Positions 1 through 8,853 of a stretch of DNA of 38,505 nt are shown in pieces (position 1 is the first letter of the stretch; every line of letters begins with the position of its first letter). This stretch comes from Cladosporium sp. IMV 00045 (lineage: Eukaryota > Ascomycota > Dothideomycetes > Cladosporiales > Cladosporiaceae): assembly GCA_001931905.2 (NCBI GenBank), contig MSJI02000472.1:1-38505 (forward strand). Reading direction: 5' to 3'. A model generated the notes under the pieces. That model saw nothing but the letters and a program-made list of their open reading frames with translations, made no database searches and was not told the DNA's origin. Both the position numbers and the translations under genes were made by a program.

Positions 1-208
1 AATACGTACCGAGCGTGAAGGCATTGATCGCAGCTTTGTATTCGGTCCATTGGTCGCCGAGGGCCGCTTTGAGCTGGCTGTAGATCGGCTCGAGGTCGAT
101 GCGCGGTATGGGGATTTTGCCATGTTTATTCAAGGTGGAAGAGGGCGTGACAGGAGTTTTGGTGGTGAGGGTCGGGGAGATGGCAATGGAAAGGTCGGCG
201 GGATTCAT
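1..208 (-). CDS. HFI1: SAGA subunit HFI1/ADA1, first exon only (partial)
   Basis: HFI1/ADA1 is a structural subunit of the SAGA histone acetyltransferase coactivator in the nucleus. Translating the minus strand from the ATG at 208-206 gives about 66 residues: a Ser/Thr/Pro-rich start, then the block RIDLEPIYSQLKAALGDQW followed by TEYKAAINAFTLG. This matches the N-terminal signature of fungal Hfi1/Ada1 (R-x-D-L-E-P-x-Y-x-x-L-K, G-x-x-W, then a helix). The exon ends at base 10, and the reverse strand then reads gtacgt, a strong donor, so the intron runs off the window. The rest of the protein, including its histone-fold region, lies outside. The family call rests on a short stretch but the motif is specific. 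The gene is divergent from the glycosyltransferase gene at 1488. Confidence 0.8.
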   Translation of the reverse strand, partial: MNPADLSIAISPTLTTKTPVTPSSTLNKHGKIPIPRIDLEPIYSQLKAALGDQWTEYKAAINAFTLGTY

Positions 209-1487
209 GGCGGGCGAGGAGAGCTACCGGCGCACTCTCATGGATGCGTCGGGGGTCGCATCAGACGCGCGGAGGTGTTGAGAGTGATATGACTGCTCGG
301 CCGATGGAAGTATAGGTCAAATATCCCCGGTCCTAAGCAGGCAGGATGTCGCTGCAAGATGCTGTGAACAATACTTCGCGACTGATGCGACTCGGCGATC
401 TCGTGATGGCTATCAATAATGCGACCACAACGCAGGTGTTCACGTCGAGGCGGGCGGCGTTTGACGGCAACGCCCGCAGAGCCTCACTTTGGCCTGAGGC
501 ATCAAGGGCGCAATCACATGCAAAGCACTCTCCTTCACTTCCATCTTTTACTATATCGCAGCAACCATACAGCTCACGAAGACCCGTTCAATACATGTGG
601 TTCGTAATTGCTATGACTACTGATTACCGTATGCGTGCAAGAAAGCAAGGCTCATTGATGGGCTAGGCTGATGTATTTTGGTCTCGATCGGAGGTACTCG
701 TATTGAATGTTTTAACTTCGCTGTTGGGTTCCAAGACCGCAAGCCACCCGGATGATTCCATGCATCCATGTCTTTGTATCAGGTTGGCAGCAGCCAAAGA
801 GGAATCGCATCTCCCGTATATCATGCCTTATAACACGTGCTGCACTTACGACCTACCATCCTCAGAAGAGCAGAATTGAAAAGATGAAAGTCTAGAAGAC
901 AAGATATAATAACCTGTCACATGCAGTGGTTCCTCAAAGTCGAAAGATCAATTGTGTAAAGCAGTGCATAAAGCAAGGGGGTCATCTTTCGTAGGGCAGC
1001 TTAAAGGATGAGAAGAAGCTTTGATCAAGCCGTTTTCCCAAGACCGCGCGTACAGTAGCGGCGGATCACTCTCCCAGCAAAGTTACCTGTCGTCATTGCC
1101 CGAATGGGACAGACATACGAATGATCGTGTGTTACTTTCTTCCTTCCTTTCTGTTTGTTTCGTACGGTGCTTACGTTCTTTTCTTTGACGAGCAAACGCA
1201 AGGAGGCTGCATGAAGCGGCTGCTTACCTCGACACTACTCACACCACTTCACACCTCGTATTGCTTTCAATCATTCGACTCTTCTTCTTGCACCCACTTG
1301 TAACGCTTGCTTGATCCTTCCATCGGCATCTTACATCCTCCCGCCACATTTGCACAACATTGCTCTTCCACAGCTATCCGGGATCTGACACCTTGACACC
1401 TGGACCATTGCAACCTCCGGATCATGCTAGACTAAACCTCTTCTTTCTCTTACCGACTCACATCTGTTTTGCCTATCGACTGCCACC
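209..1487. other. Divergent intergenic region, HFI1 / GT31-like gene
   Basis: About 1.3 kb between two divergent starts. Open frames here (for example 346-666) have no recognisable domain and read like chance translations. The last 200 bases before 1488 are C/T-rich, as is common for fungal promoters and leaders, and end in gccaccATG. A minimal upstream ORF of three codons plus stop (1424-1435) lies about 50 nt before the start. No tRNA, repeat array or transposon seen. Confidence 0.6.
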
Positions 1488-2924
1488 ATGAATGCGACTT
1501 CATGCAACCGCGCGTTCACTCTGCCCCGCCTTACCTTCGCTTTCCTTCTCATCCTTGCTGTGTACCTCTTCCGGGACTCCTGGATTCCTGCAGACTCCAA
1601 GCACAGCGTACAGACAGAACCCTTCCAACATGTCGCGACTGAATCCCAACCCACGCCCGTCAAAGACAAATCGGATGCAGCTGCCAAAGCTCCAACAGAG
1701 GACTGCCGCAACGTCCCAGGCGCGGATAATGTGCTGGTGATGCTCAAGACCGGAGCCACGGAACTGTACCAGAAGCTACCAACGCACTTCGTGACACTCT
1801 TCAAGTGTGCTCCACACTACATGATCTTCTCCGATCTGGCCCAGGATTTCGCCGACTTCCCCGTCCACGATGCAATCGCTCCCGTCAGCAAACAATTTCG
1901 CGAGCAACACGAGGACTTCACCCTGTACCGGAAGCTGCGACAGTATCAGCGTGAGGGGCAGGACATGAGCAAGCTCAAAGGCGACCAAGGCTGGAACCTG
2001 GACAAGTGGAAGTTCCTCCCTATGTTGTTCGAAGCTTTCGACGCGGCTCCTCCGCAGATTGAGTGGTTCTTCATGATGGAAGCGGACACTAGCGTCTCTT
2101 GGACCAACCTGCTGCAATTTCTAAAGACTATGGATCCTGATAGACCATTTTATCTTGGCTCACAGAATGTGATTGGCGATACTACCTTTGCCCATGGTGG
2201 TAGCGGCATTGTACTTTCCCGCCAGGCTGCGAGGCAGATGCAGGACAGGCGCAACCAAGAAGGCAAGGAGGCTTACAACAAACGTTGGGAAGAGTTGACA
2301 AGCTCGTCTTGCTGCGGCGACGAAATCGTCGCGCGGGCTCTGTTGGAAGCCGATGTCCCCATGACGCCGGCATGGCCTCTCATCCAAGGCGAAACAGTCG
2401 CTACCGTTGACTTCACCAAAAACCACTGGTGCACGCCCGCCATCACTTGGCACCACGTCACGCCACTTGAAATCGACGCCATATGGAAATTCCAAGCCGA
2501 CTGGGTCGACGACCACGACTGGAACACCCCGTACCTCTTCCGCGACATCTTCGCCCACTTCATCGACCGCCACATCACCGCGAACCGGCACGCGTGGAAC
2601 AATCTCTCGCAAGACAAGAAGCTCGTAGCGCCCTCCCTCGCCACGGACGAAGACCTGCCCTTTGCCGAGCTCAGTGAGTCAGAGCAGAAAGCTGTCGACA
2701 GTGAGAACTCCTGCGAGCAAGCGTGCGCTCAACAGCCCGATGGAAACTGCGTGCAGTGGATGTACAGTCCTGGCCGCTGCTATCTGGGCGAAGTGGTGCG
2801 TTTCGGTAAGCCCGACGAGAGAGACGACGACACATGGATCTCGGGGTGGATACCCCAGCGGATCGCGGAGTACAAGAAGCAGCTGGGGGAGTGTCGGAAG
2901 GTCAATTGGGGAGCTCCTTCTTAG
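1488..2924 (+). CDS. GT31-like type II membrane glycosyltransferase with PAN/apple-like C-terminus
   Basis: Intronless, 478 residues. A short N-terminal tail is followed by one hydrophobic anchor (about residues 11-28), a Pro/Ser/Thr-rich stem and a lumenal catalytic region, the layout of Golgi type II glycosyltransferases. In the core, EWFFMMEADTSVSW carries the acidic EAD at 198-200 where family 31 enzymes have DxD. It is followed by FYLGSQNVIG and HGGSGIVLSRQAARQM, the glycine-rich segment typical of fringe/core-1 galactosyltransferase-like proteins. From about residue 404 a Cys-rich stretch (C-E-Q-A-C, N-C-V-Q-W, R-C-Y-L-G) resembles a PAN/apple-like module common in fungal members. Donor and acceptor sugars cannot be told from sequence; a hexosyl transfer onto a wall or secretory glycan is inference. 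The start has good context (gccaccATG) and no upstream in-frame alternative is needed. Confidence 0.78.
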   Translation: MNATSCNRAFTLPRLTFAFLLILAVYLFRDSWIPADSKHSVQTEPFQHVATESQPTPVKDKSDAAAKAPTEDCRNVPGADNVLVMLKTGATELYQKLPTHFVTLFKCAPHYMIFSDLAQDFADFPVHDAIAPVSKQFREQHEDFTLYRKLRQYQREGQDMSKLKGDQGWNLDKWKFLPMLFEAFDAAPPQIEWFFMMEADTSVSWTNLLQFLKTMDPDRPFYLGSQNVIGDTTFAHGGSGIVLSRQAARQMQDRRNQEGKEAYNKRWEELTSSSCCGDEIVARALLEADVPMTPAWPLIQGETVATVDFTKNHWCTPAITWHHVTPLEIDAIWKFQADWVDDHDWNTPYLFRDIFAHFIDRHITANRHAWNNLSQDKKLVAPSLATDEDLPFAELSESEQKAVDSENSCEQACAQQPDGNCVQWMYSPGRCYLGEVVRFGKPDERDDDTWISGWIPQRIAEYKKQLGECRKVNWGAPS

Positions 2925-3692
2925 CTGCCGCATTCTGGTGTGACTTGCTCGCGAAGTTTTCCTATTCGCTTCCGTTTTTGAAAGCTTGCATTGAGAAGGT
3001 TTGGTGGGGGTTGTTCCACTTTTGATACCATTGTTCTGGTTTCCGGGTTTTCTGCTTTCTTTTCACTTCTGCTTATTCGCAAGTCCAAGTGCTGGAAGCG
3101 ACCTGTCGGATATACACATTTTCTCTCTGGGAGGTCAGGAGTTATGGGCGTTCGTTGGCCTTGGGTTCTTTTTTCTCGCAAGGTGCATCGCTAGATCATT
3201 ACAGGTAGCATGGGCGCTCGAGGACGTCTTGTCAATCGAATTGGTCTTCTCGTATTCCTCTGGACTCATTATGGAGAAATCGCTTGGATTGTTAAAAAAA
3301 CGCTTTCCCGTCAGGACTGCATCTCCCGCAAAACGGCAGCTTGTGATACCCTCAAAGAGATCTTTCAGCCCCCGCCGGCTTCTCGGATGTCAAGCAAACT
3401 GACTGCACACCACGCAGATCATCTATCTCATCATTCGATCCGCGCCAGATGCGCTGACTTTCCATCTGCGTATACCTGCAGTAGTAATGTACGTGTAACG
3501 ATCAACTTCCCAAGATCACATCGCGTCAAAGAAGAACCAGCAAACGTTTCCAAGATCGTTCATGTTATAATCATTGTTGGAAATGCCTGATATGGAAGTG
3601 GACCTCTTTCTTAACACCTTCGATTCGATCTCATCAGACATCCTAAGGGATTCTAACTTGACACCGCGCAGCAAGTTCAGTCATTGATTAGG
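2925..3692. other. Intergenic region, 3' flank of GT31-like gene and MFS promoter
   Basis: About 770 bases between two genes on the same strand. Long open frames here (3001-3402, 3210-3590) are low-complexity, hydrophobic or Arg/Ser-rich, overlap in several frames, and show no domain. I read the first part as 3' UTR and the last part as the promoter of the transporter. Nothing else recognised. Confidence 0.6.
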
Positions 3693-5245
3693 ATGAGACG
3701 ACTTTCGCTCTTTGAGAAAACACCACACGTTACACATGAGGACGGCGATGTCCAAGAGGTCGGATATCCCCTCGACTCCGCTAGCACGACGCAAGACTGC
3801 CAACCTGGAACTCCCGCGGAAGAACAGGAAGATGAAGACACTCCTCCCGACGGCAGTTTGACAGCCTGGATGTGTTGCTTGGCTGTCTTCCTGATCAATG
3901 GTTTCACGTGGGGCGTTGCTGCCGTACGTATCTCCCCGTCTCTCAAATCAAGACCTCCACATTTGATTTGAATTCATAGCACACCAAGAGTCCCCCAACT
4001 GACAACCCCCCTCCGAGTCCTACGGCATCTACCTCTCCCACTACCTCTCCACCTCGCACTTCCCCACCGCCACCCCCGCCGACTACGCTTTCGTCGGCGG
4101 CCTCACCTTCGGCAGCGCGCTGGCCCTCTCCCCCCTCTGGACCACCCTGACACGCAAACTGGGCCAAAAACCAATCATGTTCTCCGGCAGCATGCTCATG
4201 AGCTCAGGCTTCATCGCCGCCTCCTTCGCCCGCGGGCCCAAGCACCTCTACTTCACGCAAGGCGCCCTGGTCGGCCTCGGCATCGGCGCCCTCTTCATCC
4301 CCAGCGTGCAAGTCGTGCCGCAATGGTTTGATCGGCGGCGGAGTCTGGCAGTCGGAGTGGCGAGCTCAGGCAGCGGTTTTGGAGGGCTGGCGTTCTCCTT
4401 CGCCACGGACGCGTTGATTCGTAACGTCTCACTCGCGTGGGCGCTGCGTGTGACGGGGATTGTGTGTTTCGTAGGCAATGCGCTGGGGACAGCACTCATC
4501 CGCGACCGCAACGCGCAAGTCAAACCGCACCAGCTGGGGTGCGCGCGGCATTTGCTGCGTAGGTATGATTGCCTGCTGCTACTGGCTTGGGCTTTCACGA
4601 ACGTTCTGGGCTATATTGTGATTTTGTACAGTTTGTCGAGCTACGCGGTCGAGGTTGTGGGTTTGACACAAAAGCAGGCGGGGTTTCTGACGGCGATGCT
4701 GAATTTGGGGACGGGGGTGGGGAGGCCTGCGGTCGGGTTGCTGTCGGATCGGTGGGGGAGGGTGAGGGTTGCGGGTCTCATTACGGCGGGATGTGCGGTG
4801 GTGGTCTTTGCGGTCTGGGTGCCGGCGGGGAGTTATGGCGTGTTGGTGTTCTTTTCTTTGGTCAATGGGGCGGTTTTGGGGGTTTATTGGATGGTAAGTG
4901 AGGATTCCCTTTGGTTGATGAGATTTCTGCTGACGGAAGTACATGCAGTGTGTCGGTCCTCTCTGCGCTGAAGTCGCAGGGCTCAAAGAGGTGCCTTCTT
5001 TCCTCTCTTTGCAATGGATCACTGTCGCCCTCCCTACCACTGGCAGCGAAGTCATTGCACTTTACCTGCGTCGACCGGAGATGGGTCGTTATGGATATCT
5101 ATACACGCAGATTTTTGCTGGTCTTGCATATGTGGTGGCAGCGGGGTTTATGTTCGAATTATGGCGTGTCAAGAGATTTGAAAAGCTCGATCATGGAGAT
5201 GAGATGGGCAGAATTCGCGAATGGATGTATAGATATCGGCCTTGA
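3693..5245 (+). CDS. MFS transporter, monocarboxylate (MCT/SLC16-like) family
   Basis: Three exons give about 466 residues: 3693-3923, 4018-4893 and 4949-5245. Intron 1 (94 nt) starts gtacgt; intron 2 (55 nt) starts gtaagt and ends atgcag; both are phase 0. The joined protein has an acidic cytosolic N-terminus, then NGFTWGVAA joined to SYGIYLSHYLS, the first helix and loop typical of fungal MCT-like carriers. A conserved cytosolic loop follows (TRKLGQKP), then the QWFDRRRSLAVGVASSGSG block, and after the central loop GVGRPAVGLLSDRWGR. The third exon supplies VGPLCAEVAGLKEVPSFLS, matching the G-P-x-C-A-E-V-x-G-L-x-E-x-P motif of the family. About 12 membrane helices are expected. The likely role is proton-coupled transport of a monocarboxylate or similar small acid at the plasma membrane; the substrate is unknown. 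The first ATG in good frame is 3693; a TTG nine bases upstream is not a credible start. It converges with the metallopeptidase gene at 5393. Confidence 0.88.
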
Positions 5246-5392
5246 TGTCAGCTAAGGTAGAACACAGTCAATCAATTCTTGTGCTCATCGAGTAACTTCT
5301 TCAGCAAGAGCACCAACTGGCTACGTAGAGCTCATGGCAGGACTGGTCTGTCTAGAGCCAGAAGAGTGTCACTGCCACCACTGTGCAGAAGC

Positions 5393-6362
5393 TTACTCGT
5401 AGCGAGAAGCCAAGTTCCTCCACCAGTCGCGCATCATCCAGATGTCGAAGTCAGTGATCTCCATGCTGCTACCAGCGTTCATAATGAACGAGTCCTGACC
5501 GGTTGGGGTCCAGTCGTAGAAGTCGTCCAGAGCCAGAGTGTGACCAAACTCGTGCAGCCAGATATGCGGCGAGTCCAGGGCACCAAGGAAGTAATCAGAA
5601 CCAACACGCTGTCCCCAGTCACCACCGGCACCTCCTTCCATGCCCTCGGTGAGCCAGAGCGACATGTCGTACCTGCCCTCAGGGCCGGACGGGCACTCGC
5701 TGTAATCGCCATCCTGGTGGAAGAAGCGACCGCAGCGTGGGTCGCACTCGGGGATACCCTCGCCGTCGGCGGTGGAGTCATGGACCTCGATGCCATCCGT
5801 GCTGCCTTCCAGCTTGGAAGCATCGCTGACGGCCCAGCCGACTACGCTGGCGGTGACGTTGTCAAGAGGCCAGCCCATGAAGCCAGTCAAGTTGTCAGTC
5901 CACTTGGGGACGTTGGAATGGAGGGCTTTTTCGACGCCAGCGCGCTCTTCGGCAGTGACGGAGGCGGAGGAGTCCCAGCGGACGCAGAACTTGAGGTCAC
6001 TGTACGATGTGAGTAAAGCCTGGCGTAGAAGACGTCTGGAGGGCTCAAAGGCAAGCCTACCCCTTAGCAGCCATGATGATATCGTAGCCATAGTTCTGGA
6101 ACGACTCCCACTGGCCGTTGTTGTAAGACTCTACGGTATGGTCCCAAACCTCCTGCAGAGGCTTGACCAGATCGGCAGGAGGGTCCCAGGAGGACTGGCG
6201 CTTAGTTTTGGCGTGAGCAGCCTGGTTCAAGGCCTTCCAGGTTGCGCCGTCGAGATCACGGTTAGCCGCTGAGGCCTTAGCCCTGGCATTGTTGCTGTTC
6301 GGCAGAGCGAGAGCGCCGAGCGGACTCAAGGCCAGGATTGAGAGAGCGGTTGCGGTGTGCAT
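5393..6362 (-). CDS. Secreted zinc metallopeptidase, HExxHxxAxxD type
   Basis: Two exons (6362-6061 and 5999-5393) joined over a 61-nt intron (donor gtaggc, end tacag, phase 2) give about 302 residues. The N-terminus MHTATALSILALSPLGALA is a clear signal peptide; a propeptide-like stretch with a KR pair follows before the mature domain. Exon 2 carries HEFGHTLALDDFYD: H250, E251 and H254 form the HExxH zinc site and D260 sits at the metzincin third-ligand position, with Ala replacing the usual Gly. SFIMNAGSSME downstream could supply the Met-turn. Several Cys pairs (FCVRW, IPECDPRCGRFF, SECPSG) fit an extracellular enzyme. It is probably an extracellular endopeptidase; substrate unknown. I cannot place it in a named MEROPS family with certainty. 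The fungal homologues I recall carry assorted inconsistent names. Transcription runs toward the MFS gene, with only about 150 bases between the stops. Confidence 0.78.
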
Positions 6363-7103
6363 TTTTTCCGAAGAGATGAGTTCGATTTAGAATGGATAAG
6401 AATGGGGTTTTGAAATAAGTAAAGAACGGATGCGAGCCAGCTCGCTACGTGTTGTGCGTGCAGAAAGAGAGATGCGATGGAAAGGAAGAGACCTTTGCTC
6501 AAGGACTGCCATCCATCTTATACCAACCGTCTCCTCTATACGACTCCCAAGCCGCCAAGGTAGGGCTGTCGCAAGAAGTAATCTTTTTGAGCCATGTCGT
6601 TCTCTGAAGACGGTTAATTTCTCCGCATACCTTACCACTCGCCGGCACTGCTAGCTTTTAGCTTGTCTACTATTAGACGCGAACGGTTCGCCAAAGATGC
6701 GGGCTGCTGAGGGTTAGGTGGACACGAGACAAACTCCTATTCGTAGCTGATTCACATAGAGTGAATTTAGGGCTGCGCTACCTGGACTGAAGATTCTCGG
6801 ACTTGACTTCATACATGGCCAGGTCCGACATGCTGTAATCGAGGGCAAGACGAGGTCTGGTCTTGGTGTATTTCCGGGGTTTTCGGGAGTTTCTAGACCT
6901 GGCTGTCAAGGAGGTAGCTGACAGGTGAAGTGGTGTCGCTAAAGCAATACCACATGGTCGCACGGACCACAAGCCCGCCCCGACTGCCTGGCGCGCCACC
7001 CAGCCGCGGCGGACATTGGCGTCACTTCACTGTTTGCTTGCACGATTTGAATATCAACACATTGACAGAAACGAAGAAGCAATCTTCTTCAGTCTACCAG
7101 AAA
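6363..7103. other. Divergent promoter region, metallopeptidase / TLS1
   Basis: About 740 bases between two divergent genes. Open frames on both strands (6387-6654, 6778-6999) have no domain. A GC-rich block around 6975-7020 contains attggcgtcac, an inverted CCAAT next to a CRE-like half site, about 85 bases before the TLS1 start; this is a motif sighting only. Confidence 0.5.
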
Positions 7104-8149
7104 ATGTCTGACGAGCATGCTGCACCTTTATTTCGTGCCAACAAAAGACGTAAAGTTTTGCGTAAACGACCCGACAGCGACGACCAGGACGATGAGCATG
7201 CAGTACCCGCGACCATCAATAGCGACCGCGAACGAGGCCAGACACCAATAAACGGATCTAGCATGGAATTTGAAGAGGACGATGCGACACCGAAGATAGA
7301 TCTGTCTCGTATGCGGAAACCAAAGAAACATGGGATTGCCTTCTCCAGCTCAGACCGACCAACCTACCGGCCTCAGGATGAGAACCAAGAAACATCCCTC
7401 GTGGTAGCAGAACCTCAAGCCTTACAAGAAGCGAACAATCGATTTGCTCGGCCGACCGGGAAAGCCATCGTTCAAGACGACAAACACATGTACGTTTGCC
7501 ACTCAAAGCGGAAGCCTTAACCATGAAATGAAAAGTGCAGGACTAACAGCGTAGGTCGGCCTACATAGACTCGAAACTGGCTGAAATGCGCGCTGCCGCA
7601 GCCACACCAAACACTATCAAACAGTCGATAGATACGGCATCAGATTCACAACCAACACGGGATCTCTCACCCGACGCTGAAGAGGACACCCAAGCCCTTC
7701 CATCAACAAACCCCAATGCACCAGCGCCAGCACCACACCAACCCGGAAACCAGAACCAACCCACGCGTCGCCGCCGCGGCAAACAAGCCCGCGCCCCGTC
7801 CCCATCAACCCAAGCGCGCGCCTCGCTCATCGACCAGATCATGCGCGAATCCAACCACACGCCACACTACACCGCACCAGCTCCCTCCACATCACAAACT
7901 AAGAACAGCAGCAGCAACAACACCGCTACTCATGATGATCCGGACGCCGCGGCCGCGGCAGCGTTCAAAGCCGAGTTCCTGGCGCAAGCGGAGATGCGGA
8001 ATCTTTCACGCAGGAAACCCGCGATAAATGCCAGTTCTTCGGCAACGGCAGCGACGACTTCGCACGGGCCGAAGTTGGGTGGGAGTCGGGCGCAGAGAGA
8101 ACGAATGAGAGCTGCTACCGCGGCGGAGGAGGGGAAGGCGAAGAAGTAA
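7104..8149 (+). CDS. TLS1: Telomere length and silencing protein 1 / C9orf78 (Hep59) family
   Basis: Two exons, 7104-7489 and 7555-8149, give about 326 residues. The intron (65 nt) has donor gtacgt, a gactaac branch site and ends gtag; it splits the Met codon of the family signature, so the joined text is DDKHM then SAYIDSKLAEMR. The N-terminus (LFRANKRRKVLRKR) and the central FARPTGKA...DKHM-x-YID block are typical of the Hep59/C9orf78 family. Both ends are low complexity (acidic; Pro/Asn/Gln/Ala-rich). In fission yeast Tls1, and in human C9orf78, the protein associates with the Brr2 helicase of the spliceosome and affects splicing of particular introns, including shelterin genes in S. pombe. 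A nuclear splicing-linked role is expected here. The start at 7104 (gaaaATGtct) is chosen over an upstream in-frame ATG at 6930 because the family begins M-x-x-x-x-x-x-LFR. Confidence 0.88.
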
Positions 8150-8853
8150 TTAAGGATAACGTACAGAGTGGTACGGCGTGTTGGAAACGGACCATGCGAC
8201 GGAGAGACAGGAACGGGCTTTGGAAATCAATGGGTGGAAGAAGTTTCTTGCTCAGGATGAACGGACTGTGACCGGAAGCCATGATTAACAATCAAGACGA
8301 CTATGTACTCGCGTGATGAGAGATCTTTAAAAAAGCAGGATTCCCATCGCCCCAATTCCCCAAAGAGAAGCGGTTCGCCGTTCTGCAATGCCTAGCCTAG
8401 CCTAGCCTGAAATGATCCATTGGACCGCTGTAAACGTTGACGAAAGAGTCGGTAGGAAGAAGGCTCACATGTCCACACATGAATGATTAAACAAAAGAAC
8501 ATCTCCCAACACCTTGCGCAAAGACGTGCGTAACCCTCCCGCTATGCAAGACGTAACCTTGTCTTTTCTGCCTTGTCTTTCATGTTTTTCTTTTCGCTTG
8601 CCCGCTAATGTCTAATTTTTGTTGCTTTTTGTTTTCTCTTCTCGCGTCGTTCGTCTCGTGAAATCAACCAGCCGCTTCCGAGTCGTGAAAAGGAGATAAA
8701 ACAAAGCCGACCCTGAAAGAAATGTTTTTCTGATCTTTTTAACCTCGTGAAATCGTGAAACCAAAAGCTAAGCTGACCCACGCAGAAATCCTGTTTGCTG
8801 TCGAATAGAGAAGCGCCGCCGTATGAGGTTTGCAAGTGCATCTTGAAAAGCTT
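8150..8853. other. Convergent 3' region, TLS1 / LEE1-like gene
   Basis: About 700 bases between two converging stops, holding both 3' UTRs. From 8540 to 8760 it is T-rich on the plus strand and contains several copies of cgtgaaa (8656, 8686, 8745, 8754 regions). A small CCTAG tandem repeat is listed separately. No coding signal. Confidence 0.55.
8391..8409. repeat. Short CCTAG tandem repeat
   Basis: Three exact copies of cctag followed by cctg, in the shared 3' region between the TLS1 and LEE1-like genes. Too short to be a telomere-like array; probably a microsatellite. Confidence 0.85.

Noticed and set aside
346..666. 106-codon ORF between HFI1 and the GT31-like gene
   Set aside because: No domain, overlapping alternative frame, and located in a divergent promoter region.
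3001..3402. 133-codon plus-strand ORF after the GT31-like gene
   Set aside because: It lies in the expected 3' UTR; the apparent hydrophobic runs come from T-rich sequence.
8391..8409. CCTAG repeat as an internal telomere-like tract
   Set aside because: Only three full copies and not the fungal TTAGGG/CCCTAA unit; a chance microsatellite is enough.
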